DNA of 64,000 nucleotides from Bacteroidota bacterium (GCA_030706605.1 JAUZOE010000002.1:1-64000); one strand, 5' to 3'; numbered from the stretch's first letter, positions 8,598-18,108 are shown. The notes: generated from the letters alone by a model not told the origin. Program-made: numbers and translations.

Positions 8598-9800
8598 TTA
8601 TTTGCCAAAAACGTAATAAAAAGTGAACCGGTAAACAAGGTCATAACTGTTATATTTATACGCAAAACCCTGGTTAATATATTTATTATACCAGATGTTT
8701 GGCATAAGGTGTACTTTGCTCACAGGTGTAAAATCCAAACCGGCAGTAATAAATTGTTCTTTTGTAGATGGATCATTAAAACCACTGGCATTGCCAACAT
8801 ACTTATTATACTTAGCATTGTCAATTTTATTATCCGGGTTCAAGGCATCGAAACGTGCAAAGAAATTTAATTTGTCTTTTATAATAGGTCCGTGGGTAAA
8901 AATTGATATCCCCTTTGCCTGAACCGTCAAAACATCAACATTGCCTGTAGAAATTTCTGTAGCCTGGTTATCGTTTTGCAGTCTATTATTATAGGCTTCC
9001 ACGCCAACGGTGATTTTTGGTACAATATAGGCTACAAAACCTTTAATCATACTTCTTGAATGCTGCATTCCCGCAATCGGAGACATGCGGTTATAATCGA
9101 TATATAAATTTACATACAATTTTTTATCAAGGAATTTTCCCCAAATATCGGTGGAGAGCCACTTATATTTATCTCCTTCGGGTTTAGCCCCGGTTCCATT
9201 ACCCACCATTACATCATAACCAAAATTTCCTGTTTTTGGATCAAACTTACCCTGCAAAGCAGCCCCTAAATCATAGGAAGGCGCCCCGCGGTTATCATAT
9301 ATGGTCTTTTCTATAGAGCGATAAGCCCATATATTTTCTGATGACATAGGGAAACCTAATGTTGATACCTGACCAAGAACAAGATCTGTCCCTTTCCAAA
9401 CATTTTTAATACGTAAGTTGGCCAACTTTATATAAAAAGCCAGTTTATTATCAGCCAATGCGTCACCGCTTGTTGCTCCATTTGCAGCCTCAAGTAATAT
9501 TTCAGCAGAAAATTTCTTGTTGATATTATAATTATAGCCAAAATACAAACGCCTTATCTGGAAAGCATTTCTACCTTTCGGGATACCTGTGTACTGGTTA
9601 CCACCACCCCTGTTTAATGTATCAGAATGACCCTTGTAATAAAAGTCTGCGAATGAATATCCCCAAAGTTGGCCAGAATTAGGGCTTCCGGCCTTAAAGG
9701 CCGAATCAGAATTATTAGTAAATTGGGCTTTCAAAGAACTACTTACAAACAATCCCAGGCAAAGAAATGGTCCAAAAAATAAATGTTTTTTATTAAACAT
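8598..9800 (-). CDS. Phosphate-selective porin (OprP/OprO-like)
   Basis: The 400-residue protein starts with a signal peptide (MFNKKHLFFGPFLCLGLFVSS, cleaved before QFTNNSD) and continues as alternating amphipathic beta strands, ending in an aromatic strand (YRFTFYYVFGK) as outer-membrane barrels do. It resembles the OprP/OprO phosphate-selective porin family seen with pst genes in Bacteroidota, and as the first gene of the operon would let phosphate cross the outer membrane. The frame extends to 9842, but the predicted promoter (9825-9834) lies inside that extension, so the ATG at 9800 is preferred. Selectivity for phosphate is inferred from family and context. Confidence 0.85.
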   Translation of the reverse strand: MFNKKHLFFGPFLCLGLFVSSSLKAQFTNNSDSAFKAGSPNSGQLWGYSFADFYYKGHSDTLNRGGGNQYTGIPKGRNAFQIRRLYFGYNYNINKKFSAEILLEAANGATSGDALADNKLAFYIKLANLRIKNVWKGTDLVLGQVSTLGFPMSSENIWAYRSIEKTIYDNRGAPSYDLGAALQGKFDPKTGNFGYDVMVGNGTGAKPEGDKYKWLSTDIWGKFLDKKLYVNLYIDYNRMSPIAGMQHSRSMIKGFVAYIVPKITVGVEAYNNRLQNDNQATEISTGNVDVLTVQAKGISIFTHGPIIKDKLNFFARFDALNPDNKIDNAKYNKYVGNASGFNDPSTKEQFITAGLDFTPVSKVHLMPNIWYNKYINQGFAYKYNSYDLVYRFTFYYVFGK

Positions 9801-9824
9801 TTGGCATATATAAATAATTTCGTG

Positions 9825-9834
9825 CAAAGCACTA
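9825..9834 (-). promoter_or_regulatory. Candidate -7 element of the phosphate operon
   Basis: On the minus strand the sequence is TAGTGCTTTG, a variant of the Bacteroidota TAnnTTTG element with two extra bases. It lies 24 bases before the porin ATG at 9800 and 7 bases after the last repeat of the putative Pho box. A nearly identical TAATGCTTTG is found upstream of susC. Confidence 0.5.
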
Positions 9835-9841
9835 CTTATCA

Positions 9842-9880
9842 TGTTACCAAATTGTTACATGCACATTAATTTAATGTTAA
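9842..9880 (-). promoter_or_regulatory. Putative Pho box: four hexamers at an 11-bp period
   Basis: Read on the minus strand the hexamers are TTAACA (9880-9875), TTAATG (9869-9864), GTAACA (9858-9853) and GTAACA (9847-9842), each separated by exactly five bases. PhoB of Escherichia coli and PhoP of Bacillus subtilis bind tandem direct repeats with this same 11-bp period; the Bacillus repeat is TTAACA-like. The array ends 42 bases before the porin ATG and abuts the candidate -7 element, so an activator would overlap the -33 region. The regulator itself is not in the window. Confidence 0.65.
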
Positions 9881-9952
9881 CAAATCAAATTTTCTTTGCA
9901 AATTATAATTCATTCACATTGTGATCAACTTAACTTAATAATGATCTTAAAA

Positions 9953-9978
9953 ACCACCCCGCATGAATGGAGGGTGGT
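9953..9978 (-). terminator. Terminator after the susC-susD operon
   Basis: An inverted repeat ACCACCC (9953-9959) / GGGTGGT (9972-9978) with a 12-base loop, followed on the minus strand by TTTTTAAG. It lies about 170 bases past the susD stop and separates that operon from the Pho box. The rest of 9881-10148 holds no gene that I can see. Confidence 0.65.
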
Positions 9979-10148
9979 ACAGGCAGAAAATTTCTGTTTT
10001 GCTTGCGAAAAATTTAAAGTTTATTTTATTTAAAAATCAAGTGTAAAATAGGTCCCCCATATTATTAATACATTATGCCAGGATTAAATAATCGTTAACA
10101 ATAATTCCTTATAAAGGTTATTTTTTGCGCAGATCCAGGTTTCTTATT

Positions 10149-11636
10149 TTATTTCTCCCACCAGGCTTTAAAAGTTGTATTTTCTGTTCCTCCCATATTC
10201 TTTATTTCGGCACCATAGTTAGTACTATTAATTGTTTGTTCTGATGTTGGATATAAAAATCTCGAAGGAATCACCCCATTATTCATATTAGCATATCCGC
10301 CGGTTTGAAAATCAGGATATCCGGTGCGCCGGTATTCAATCCAACCTTCGAACCCATTATTAATATTACTGATCCACTTTTGTGTGATGATTTGATTAAG
10401 AGCCGATGCCATGGAAGAGTTGTCAAACATGACAGTAGTATGCGTCAGGTAATTGCTGGCAACTGTTGCAATAAACCCCGCTTCTGCGAAAGCTCCCATA
10501 ATTGCGTTATCATAATAGGTTTTAGCAGCAGCGCTTCCCCCCGCTATGTAACCTTTTAAAGCAGCCTCTGATATAACAAATTCCTGTTCTGCATACGTCA
10601 TTACTTTTGCTTTTAGTAAAGAAGGATTGCTACCCGTTTTAAAACTTGCATTAAAATTAGAAGCGCCGTTCACCTGGTCTGTAGTAGCATCTACTACTAA
10701 TGGCATTCCTCCATAGTTTGAAAAACTGAATGGAGTCCCAGAAGCAGTATTAGTGTTTATAGCAAAATAAACCGTAAGGCGAGCCGTATCTGATGTATTT
10801 ACAAATGTATTGTACAGTATGTTGTTTAAATATTTTACTGCAAAATCACCAGAACGCTCTGTAAGGCTCACAAAATTATAAGGAGTAGTGGTCGGTAATT
10901 GCAATGTGGCACTTTCTGTGGCATTTTGCATTAATGTTCCACCTGCTACTATGGATTGCATTTCTGCAGATGGATCCATTTTTGAAGATACACGCAAAAG
11001 ATAGCGCAATCTTAAAGCATTAATAAATTTTCTCCATAAAATAGTGTTGGAATTATAAAGCATGTCTCCTGAAATTATGCCATTCGGATTTGCATTTAAA
11101 AGACTATCCGCTCTTTTAAGAGATGGCAATATTCCCGATTGAGTATCTGTATATACTGTTTGCTGAGGATCATATGACGGAGTATAAATAGCTGTATTGC
11201 CTTGCAATGCTTGCTTAAATGGAATGTCGCCCCATAATTCAGTTAATTGAGCAAAAGCATAAGAACGTAAAGTAAGAGCCGCAGCCTCCAGCAAAGGATT
11301 ACTTTTTGCCTGGGCAAGTATATATAAAGTATTTGCATCTCTTGCCGATTCATATAAAGATATCCAGTAAGGTTCATTTGTTATGGGAGAGTACCGGGTT
11401 GGCTGATCATAATAAGATTGGCTAAAAGTCATGTATTGATCATACCCGTTTCCCAACGTCCATACAATATTGGCATTATTGTAAAATTCTGAAACAATTG
11501 TATTTGATAATAAGGTAGTAGCATCGGGCGATTCTAATGCATTTGGGTTCTGATTTACCCGCTGCAATTCTTTGGAGCAGGATGCCAAAATAATACTGCC
11601 TGCTGCTATGGTAAGAAATACTATATATTTTTTCAT
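10149..11636 (-). CDS. SusD/RagB-family outer-membrane lipoprotein
   Basis: The 495-residue surface lipoprotein forms the lid of a SusCD importer. The signal peptide ends with the lipobox LASC (Cys near residue 20), and KELQRVNQNPNALESPD follows, typical of the SusD-like_2 subfamily. Helical TPR-like segments include LRSYAFAQLTELWGDIPFKQAL (near residue 130) and FINALRLRYLLRVSSK (near 210), and the C-terminus has WIEYRRTGYPDF, a family hallmark. It lies 22 bases after susC in the same transcript. The ligand is unknown; glycans are usual for the family, but the promoter resembles that of the phosphate operon. Confidence 0.92.
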   Translation of the reverse strand: MKKYIVFLTIAAGSIILASCSKELQRVNQNPNALESPDATTLLSNTIVSEFYNNANIVWTLGNGYDQYMTFSQSYYDQPTRYSPITNEPYWISLYESARDANTLYILAQAKSNPLLEAAALTLRSYAFAQLTELWGDIPFKQALQGNTAIYTPSYDPQQTVYTDTQSGILPSLKRADSLLNANPNGIISGDMLYNSNTILWRKFINALRLRYLLRVSSKMDPSAEMQSIVAGGTLMQNATESATLQLPTTTPYNFVSLTERSGDFAVKYLNNILYNTFVNTSDTARLTVYFAINTNTASGTPFSFSNYGGMPLVVDATTDQVNGASNFNASFKTGSNPSLLKAKVMTYAEQEFVISEAALKGYIAGGSAAAKTYYDNAIMGAFAEAGFIATVASNYLTHTTVMFDNSSMASALNQIITQKWISNINNGFEGWIEYRRTGYPDFQTGGYANMNNGVIPSRFLYPTSEQTINSTNYGAEIKNMGGTENTTFKAWWEK

Positions 11637-11658
11637 GATTTTATTTTTATTAATTACA

Positions 11659-14600
11659 TTAAAATTTAAGTCCGAGCGAAAAACCCAGACTTTTAGCAGA
11701 TGGAATACTCAGAAATTCTGTTCCGGGTAAAATCTGTTGTCCGCGAAGCGCTAAAGTTTCGGGATCCACATCTTTGTTCTGAGTAAATTCCAATACATTC
11801 CTTGCAACAAAAGCCAAGTTCAGTTTTGCATTGGATGTGCCACCAAAAATTTTATTAAATGTATATCCTAAACGAAATTCCCGCAGTTTTAAATAAGAAG
11901 CATTGTACATGAAAGCTTCATTATTAGATGCATTATAGTAAGCATTATAATAAGTTGCAGCTGACACTTTTACATTGTTGGGAACATACTTTCCTGAAGC
12001 ACCATCCATCATAACTCCATTTCCTTTAATTCCTGTTTCTCTGCCAGGCAATGTTTCTACAGACATGCCGCCAGCTAATACGCCTAATTCAGTATAAGAA
12101 TAGAATTTTCCACCCTGGTGCCAATCCCAAAGAAAGTTCAGATTGAACCCTTTATAAGACAGGTCATTAGACCAGGCAAGCACAAAATCAGGATTATAGT
12201 TACCTAATAAAGTATTTTGTGTGGAAGTAAATGTAGGAACACCATTTTTATATACAATGTTACCCTGCGGGTCTCTTACAAAAGAATTTCCATACATATT
12301 GCCTAACCGCTGTCCAACTTTTGCATCGTACTGAATGGCACGATAATAACGATCATATTGAGTTACCTGGGCATATACATAAGTATTGATTCCATCTGGA
12401 AGTGATACCACTTTCCCCACATTATGACTAAAATTAAATGCTATATCCCAATTAAGTCCATCAGGATTAACCGGCCTCAATGCTTTAACTGTTAACATAA
12501 TTTCTATACCTGTGTTATCAATTTTTCCTCCGTTTACATAAGCATTGGTATACCCTGAAGAAACAGGAATTGGTAATTGCACTACTTCATCTTTCGTTTT
12601 TGATTTGTAAATAGTAGCGTCTATCCCAATTCTATTATCCACAAACCTGGCTTCTACACCAAGTTCTGTTGTCGTTGTCGATGAAGGTTTCAGATTATTG
12701 TTGGCCAAAACATTATTGCCTGTTGTAAGTGGGTAACTGCCAAAGGGCGTATTGGTATTATACGTATTGCTGATTGAATACGGATCTGCATCACGACCCA
12801 CCTGTGCCGCTGAAACTCTTAGTTTTAAAAAAGAAATAGCGGCTGGAAGATGCACCATATCTGATATGATACCACTTAATGAAGCAGAAGGATAATAATA
12901 GGAATTTTTACCCACAGGCAAAGTACTCGAATGATCATTGCGTCCTGTTACATTTAGAAAAAGTAAATTTTTATAGCTTAAATCAGCAAATGCATACATG
13001 CTGTAAACGATCTTATCAAACTTTTGATATAATGTGGGTAACTGGCTTTGTGCATTAGAAAAACTATACAATCCAGGAGTGATTAAAGTATTGGCAATAT
13101 CCCTGGTGTACGTAACATTTTGCATAAATCTGTTGCCACCGACAGATGCACTTACATTAAATAAATGACCGGGTTTTTTCTTATAACTGATAAGAAAATC
13201 AGTATTATTTTCAAAATAAACTACATTATCAGTTCGAAATCCTCCCGAAGGAAATCGAACAGTTGTAAAAGCACGATGTCCTTCCCTTGCATCATTATAG
13301 TAATCTGTTCCTGTTCTTACCATAATGTCCAATTGAGAATTAACAGCATATTTTAAAGAGGCATTCCCTATAACCCTGTTTTTATTGAAACTATTTACAT
13401 TGTCGTTCAATGTTACATATGGGTTATCATGATTGTTCCAATAACGTAATTGATTTTGTTGATTTCTCCCGGTTTGCCATTGTTGTTTAAGGGCGTTTAT
13501 ATCCATGTTAATAGGCATCCCATACACACCAAAGAAAGTGTAAATCACACTTTCAGAACCATACCCAATATTAGGCCGGTTCCGGCTGCTGCTATTGATA
13601 AAATTGATAAAAAAGTCTGAGGATAATTTATCGCTAAAAGAATGACTCCCTCTGAGAGAAAGGCCAAAACGATTTAAACCTGTCCCCGGCAATAATCCTT
13701 TGTTTGATAAATTATTAAATGAAAACCGGTAAGTTCCATGATCGCTTACACCACCAAAACTGATATTATTTTGTGTTGTAACACCGGTTTGAAGAAATTT
13801 CTTAAAATGATCAGCATGGCCAATCCATGGTGTAGGTGTCACGGTCAAACCAGGATTTGCACCACGGTAAACCAGGTCGCCAGCAAGGTATCCATTTCCG
13901 GCAGGGCTGTTAAACTGTACGACATCTAAACTGGGATCAAATTTAAGCCCCCAGTTGGGTATATTATTTTCACTGGAACCCCCTCCGTTTACAAATGAAT
14001 AGGTATTAGGAGCTCCAGTTAATGGGTAAGCATTTACACCTGCACCATACTCATTTTGGAGACGAGGCAATTTTAACGGGGTTTCAAATGTGGTTGTTGA
14101 ATTAAAGTCGATTCCTATCAATCCTTTTTCGCGGGTTCCTTTCTGTGTTGTTAAGACTACTGCACCATTGGCAGCTCTGGAGCCATATAAAGCGGCGGCA
14201 GTTGAACCTTTCAAAACTGTTACTTTAGAAATATCGTTGGGATTCACTTCTGCTGCGCCATTGCCCCAATCCACTTCAGCCCAGGTACCTTGTCCTGAGG
14301 AATTTTCTATTGCATTATTAAAAAATGTTTCATTATTTATAGGCACTCCATCGACAACAAATAAGGGTTGATTAGTTCCATTGAACGAGTTTTCTCCCCT
14401 GACAACAATCCTTGAAGTAGAACCCACACCAGCTCCTCCATTTGTTATTACAACACCTGCGACTTTTCCACTGATATTATTAATCAGATTGGGGTCCTGT
14501 GATTCGGTAAGTTGTTTTCTATTAATTGATTGCACAGCATATCCCAGAGTTTTCGATTGTTTACTGATACCCAGCGCGGTTATTACTATTTCATTTAATG

Positions 14601-14919
14601 ATTTATTGTCTTTTTGGAGCGCTATTTCAAAAGTATTCTTATTTCTAGTTTCTATTATGACCGGCAAATACCCGACAAAAGAAATATTTAATTTTTCGTC
14701 TCCCCTTGCATTAATCTTAAAATTCCCAGAACCATCAGTGAGTGTTCCCGCTTTCGTATTTTCCAATAATACAGCAGCACCGACAACAGGCGTTTTTTCA
14801 ACGTTATCTATTACCCTTCCGGTTATTGTCCTTGTTGCCTGCGCTAATAGTTGATTCGGGCTTAATAGAAGAAATTGTCCCAAAAAGAAGATTAAGATTA
14901 CAGAATAAAAATTTTTCAT
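11659..14919 (-). CDS. SusC/RagA-family TonB-linked outer-membrane transporter
   Basis: A 1086-residue TonB-dependent transporter. Order: signal peptide (1-26), a carboxypeptidase-regulatory-like beta-sandwich (ITGRVIDNVEKTPVVGAAV, about 33-115), a plug domain with the SusC signature FVVDGVPINNETF (about 190-203), and a large 22-strand-type barrel to the C-terminal strand LGFSLGLKF. It works with the SusD lipoprotein 22 bases downstream to import a ligand using TonB energy. No sigma or anti-sigma gene and no polysaccharide-degrading enzyme accompanies the pair, unlike a typical polysaccharide utilisation locus. The upstream region has a two-repeat Pho-box-like site. Confidence 0.93.
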   Translation of the reverse strand: MKNFYSVILIFFLGQFLLLSPNQLLAQATRTITGRVIDNVEKTPVVGAAVLLENTKAGTLTDGSGNFKINARGDEKLNISFVGYLPVIIETRNKNTFEIALQKDNKSLNEIVITALGISKQSKTLGYAVQSINRKQLTESQDPNLINNISGKVAGVVITNGGAGVGSTSRIVVRGENSFNGTNQPLFVVDGVPINNETFFNNAIENSSGQGTWAEVDWGNGAAEVNPNDISKVTVLKGSTAAALYGSRAANGAVVLTTQKGTREKGLIGIDFNSTTTFETPLKLPRLQNEYGAGVNAYPLTGAPNTYSFVNGGGSSENNIPNWGLKFDPSLDVVQFNSPAGNGYLAGDLVYRGANPGLTVTPTPWIGHADHFKKFLQTGVTTQNNISFGGVSDHGTYRFSFNNLSNKGLLPGTGLNRFGLSLRGSHSFSDKLSSDFFINFINSSSRNRPNIGYGSESVIYTFFGVYGMPINMDINALKQQWQTGRNQQNQLRYWNNHDNPYVTLNDNVNSFNKNRVIGNASLKYAVNSQLDIMVRTGTDYYNDAREGHRAFTTVRFPSGGFRTDNVVYFENNTDFLISYKKKPGHLFNVSASVGGNRFMQNVTYTRDIANTLITPGLYSFSNAQSQLPTLYQKFDKIVYSMYAFADLSYKNLLFLNVTGRNDHSSTLPVGKNSYYYPSASLSGIISDMVHLPAAISFLKLRVSAAQVGRDADPYSISNTYNTNTPFGSYPLTTGNNVLANNNLKPSSTTTTELGVEARFVDNRIGIDATIYKSKTKDEVVQLPIPVSSGYTNAYVNGGKIDNTGIEIMLTVKALRPVNPDGLNWDIAFNFSHNVGKVVSLPDGINTYVYAQVTQYDRYYRAIQYDAKVGQRLGNMYGNSFVRDPQGNIVYKNGVPTFTSTQNTLLGNYNPDFVLAWSNDLSYKGFNLNFLWDWHQGGKFYSYTELGVLAGGMSVETLPGRETGIKGNGVMMDGASGKYVPNNVKVSAATYYNAYYNASNNEAFMYNASYLKLREFRLGYTFNKIFGGTSNAKLNLAFVARNVLEFTQNKDVDPETLALRGQQILPGTEFLSIPSAKSLGFSLGLKF

Positions 14920-15372
14920 AAATTTTTTGTAAGGTGAATTTATTACTTAAACAAAATGTTTAAAAAGTGAGGCTAAGATTGATTATAAGTACAGTCAAAG
15001 CATTAAAACAGTTACCTAGATGTTAAGCAAATACCCGTTTTTGAATTTGTAATCTTTGCTCAAACTTTTTTGCTTTTTACAAAGCCGTTTATTGAAAAAT
15101 ATTTAATAAAAAAGGATAATTATATATGATCCAGGTCAGTTTTATGCTGCAAAGAGAGCAAAGTAATGTTATGGAAGAGTTACCACTATATTATCTAAAG
15201 GTTATGAATTTATACTATTATGAATAATAGGTTTTCAAAACTACACACAACATATTCTGGATAATTGTTGAAAGTAATTATCAACTTTAAGTAACCAATC
15301 AGTTTCATTTTTAAATTCAGAGTTATCCCAATAGCATATTACTTTTGTAATCAATTTTAGTTACTTTGTATT
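14920..15372. other. Gene-free region between susC and galE
   Basis: About 450 bases between divergent genes. The susC side contains the motif pair described at 14996-15026. On the galE side, TACTTTTG at 15340-15347 matches the TAnnTTTG -7 consensus and lies 25 bases before the galE ATG, although no TTG is well placed for a -33 element. I see no other structure. Confidence 0.45.
14996..15026 (-). promoter_or_regulatory. Candidate susC promoter with two Pho-box-like hexamers
   Basis: On the minus strand: TTAACA (15026-15021), five bases, GTAACT (15015-15010), four bases, then TAATGCTTTG (15005-14996). The hexamers have the same sequence type and 11-bp period as the array before the phosphate operon, and the 10-mer differs from TAGTGCTTTG there at one base. 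The site is about 77 bases upstream of the susC ATG. Only two repeats are recognisable, so confidence is lower than for the porin promoter. Confidence 0.5.
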
Positions 15373-16428
15373 ATGAATAAAATTTTAGTTACAGGAGGAT
15401 GCGGTTATATTGGAGCCCATACCATTGTTGACCTTATTCAAAATGGTTTTGACCCTATAAGTATAGATAATAACTCAAGGTCTACGCCGGCTTTACTTGC
15501 CGGTATAAAAGACATTACCGGGGTTACTATAAAAAATTATAAAGTTGACCTCAGTAATTTTGATGAAGCCTATGCTGTATTCCAGGAAAATACAGATATC
15601 AAAGGCATTATACATTTTGCCGCTTATAAAGCAGTTGGTGAATCAGTAGAAAAGCCATTAATGTATTTTGAAAATAATTTATTCTCTCTTATTAATGTTT
15701 TAAAATGTGCTAACGAATTTAATATACCTCATTTTATCTTTTCTTCTTCATGTACTGTTTATGGCAGCCCGGATAAAATACCTGTAACGGAAGATACACC
15801 CACTCAGCCCGCAGAGTCCTCATATGGCGCTACCAAACAAATGGGAGAAGAAATTGTAAGAGATGTAACAAAAGCTGGCGAGTTGCAGAGTGTTTTGTTA
15901 AGATATTTTAACCCGGTAGGTGCTCACGCCTCAGCTTTAATCGGTGAGTTACCCTTGGGAAAACCACAAAACCTGATTCCAGCAATCACACAGACCGCGA
16001 TAGGAAAACTTAAAGAAGTTACTGTTTATGGAAATGATTATCCTACAAGAGATGGCTCATGCATCCGCGATTATGTACACGTATGTGACATTGCTCATGC
16101 GCATACACTCGCACTGCAATATTTAATTGAAAAGAAAAATAAGGAAAAATCTGAAATCTATAATCTTGGCACCGGTAATGGCGTTTCTGTTCTGGAAGCT
16201 ATCCATGCTTTTGAAAAAGTAAGTAATCATAAACTTAATTACAAAATAGGAGCAAGAAGGCCGGGTGATATTATGGCAATTTATGCAAACAATTCATTGG
16301 CAAAAGATAAATTGGGTTGGATTCCCAAATATTCATTAGACGAAATGATGGATACTGCCTGGAAATGGGAATTAAAATTAAAACAAGATGAGGCATTACA
16401 TAACAATCCCAATTTTCAGATGAATTAG
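15373..16428 (+). CDS. galE: UDP-glucose 4-epimerase
   Basis: The 351-residue short-chain dehydrogenase/reductase interconverts UDP-glucose and UDP-galactose. The NAD-binding GGCGYIGAH motif is at residues 8-16, IHFAAYKAVGESV near residue 80, the catalytic Ser/Thr region SSSCTVYGSPD near 124, and the YxxxK pair in SSYGATKQ near residue 150. TRDGSCIRDYVHVCDIA and the C-terminal RRPGDIMAIYANNSLAKDKLGW segment are typical of GalE. It is a single gene, probably supplying UDP-galactose for lipopolysaccharide or exopolysaccharide. Confidence 0.95.
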   Translation: MNKILVTGGCGYIGAHTIVDLIQNGFDPISIDNNSRSTPALLAGIKDITGVTIKNYKVDLSNFDEAYAVFQENTDIKGIIHFAAYKAVGESVEKPLMYFENNLFSLINVLKCANEFNIPHFIFSSSCTVYGSPDKIPVTEDTPTQPAESSYGATKQMGEEIVRDVTKAGELQSVLLRYFNPVGAHASALIGELPLGKPQNLIPAITQTAIGKLKEVTVYGNDYPTRDGSCIRDYVHVCDIAHAHTLALQYLIEKKNKEKSEIYNLGTGNGVSVLEAIHAFEKVSNHKLNYKIGARRPGDIMAIYANNSLAKDKLGWIPKYSLDEMMDTAWKWELKLKQDEALHNNPNFQMN

Positions 16429-16581
16429 CATTTTTAAAAAAAATTTCGTTGAATCATTTGTTAGATGTATCATCATGGACTTAAAAAGAAAAAAATTCTA
16501 TTATATTACCTTTTGTAAATTAATGATGCATCTACATTAACTATTCATTAAATTTGTCGTTGTCAACAACTTCTCTAAGTA

Positions 16582-18108
16582 ATGGCTTTTATAGATATTA
16601 AACTTCCTAAGTCACTTTCAAAGGCATTAAATATACCTGTTACCTGTGCTAAAAGGCAGCAATTGAAAGTTTTGGAAAAATTATTAAAAAAAGCCCGCTT
16701 TACTGAATTCGGGCAAAAATATCTATTCGACCAAATACTACTGAGCAAGCATACGGGGAAATATTTTCAGCGGATAGTTCCCACATATGATTACGATAAG
16801 ATATTTAAAGAATGGTGGATAAAAGCTCTTGACGGAAAACCAGACGTATGCTGGCCCGGCACCATAAAATTTTTTGCCCTGAGCAGTGGCACCAGCGAGT
16901 CATCAAGCAAATATATCCCCATCACAAAAGAACTTATAAGAGCTAACACACTTACCAGTATCAGGCAACTCATCAGTTTGGCCTCTTATAATAATGTTCC
17001 TAAAAAATATGTCGGCAAAGGCTGGCTAATGCTGGGTGGAAGTACCCACTTACAAAAAAGTACAACTTACTATGCCGGCGACTTAAGCGGAATTCAGGCT
17101 AAAAATATTCCTTTTTGGTTTCAGGGAATGTACAAACCAGGAAGAAAAATTGCTAAAGAAACAGACTGGTCTAAAAAATTGGATGAAATTGTAGAAAGGG
17201 CTCCTGAATGGGATATTGCTTTTTTAGTAGGAGTACCTGCCTGGGTACAGCTTTGTATGGAAAAAGTTATTGATCGCTATAAGCTGAAGAACATTCATGA
17301 AATATGGCCCAACCTTGCGTTTTATGTACATGGAGGTGTTGCCCTGGAGCCATATAAGAAAGGCTTTAACCGGTTGTTGGGAAAACCAATTACTTATATA
17401 GAAACCTATTTAGCAAGCGAAGGCTTTTTAGCTTACCAAAATCGGCAAGATGCCAAAGGAATGAAGCTCGCTATTAATAATAATATCTTTTTTGAATTTG
17501 TTCCATTTGATCAGCACAATTTTGATGTGGAAGGAAATATGGTGGCCAACCCGGAAACATTAATGATACACGAGGTAGAAACAAATAAAAATTATGCAAT
17601 TCTGATAAGTACTAATGCTGGTACCTGGCGGTATTTGATAGGTGATACCATACAATTTGTAGACCTGGAAAAATATGAAATTATTATCACTGGACGAACA
17701 AGACATTTTCTAAGTATGGTAGGTGAACACCTGAGTGTAGATAATATGAATAAAGCTATCAACATGGTAAGTGATGAATTAAACATCTCTATTGGCGAAT
17801 TTACCGTTGCAGGAGTTCCTCATGGTAATTTTTTCGCCCATCATTGGTTTGTTGCGACAGACGACCATGTAAATTCAGAAACCCTCAGGATGATGATTGA
17901 TGAAAAATTAAAAGAATTAAATGACGATTATGAAGTAGAACGAAAACATGCTCTTAAAAGAATTTTTTTAGATGTACTGAGTGAAGATACTTTTATGGCA
18001 TTTATGAAATCAAAAGGCAAAGTAGGTGGCCAACACAAATTTCCCAGGGTATTAAAAGGAAAAATGCTGGAGGACTGGCAACAATTTCTTAAAGAGGAAA
18101 AGGTTTAA
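16582..18108 (+). CDS. GH3-family acyl-adenylate/amido-synthetase-like protein
   Basis: The 508-residue protein belongs to the GH3 family, named for plant auxin-responsive genes; plant members adenylate a carboxylic acid and conjugate it to an amino acid. Seen: the ATP-binding motif FFALSSGTSESSSKYIP (near residue 96), a mid-protein YIETYLASEGFLAYQ segment (near 272), and TWRYLIGDTIQFV followed by ITGRTRHFLSMVGEHLS (near 350-385), which match conserved GH3 blocks. Bacterial homologues are common in Bacteroidota, but their substrates are not established. It lies 92 bases before a LysE-type exporter gene on the same strand. A TAAATTTG at 16549-16556 may be its -7 element. Confidence 0.88.
   Translation: MAFIDIKLPKSLSKALNIPVTCAKRQQLKVLEKLLKKARFTEFGQKYLFDQILLSKHTGKYFQRIVPTYDYDKIFKEWWIKALDGKPDVCWPGTIKFFALSSGTSESSSKYIPITKELIRANTLTSIRQLISLASYNNVPKKYVGKGWLMLGGSTHLQKSTTYYAGDLSGIQAKNIPFWFQGMYKPGRKIAKETDWSKKLDEIVERAPEWDIAFLVGVPAWVQLCMEKVIDRYKLKNIHEIWPNLAFYVHGGVALEPYKKGFNRLLGKPITYIETYLASEGFLAYQNRQDAKGMKLAINNNIFFEFVPFDQHNFDVEGNMVANPETLMIHEVETNKNYAILISTNAGTWRYLIGDTIQFVDLEKYEIIITGRTRHFLSMVGEHLSVDNMNKAINMVSDELNISIGEFTVAGVPHGNFFAHHWFVATDDHVNSETLRMMIDEKLKELNDDYEVERKHALKRIFLDVLSEDTFMAFMKSKGKVGGQHKFPRVLKGKMLEDWQQFLKEEKV

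Noticed and set aside
14381-14854. 157-codon open frame antisense to the 5' part of susC
   Set aside because: It is the complement of well-supported susC coding sequence, has no start context and no recognisable domain.
15126-15227. 33-codon ATG frame between susC and galE
   Set aside because: No signal peptide, hydrophobic segment or neighbour link; length is expected by chance in AT-rich DNA.
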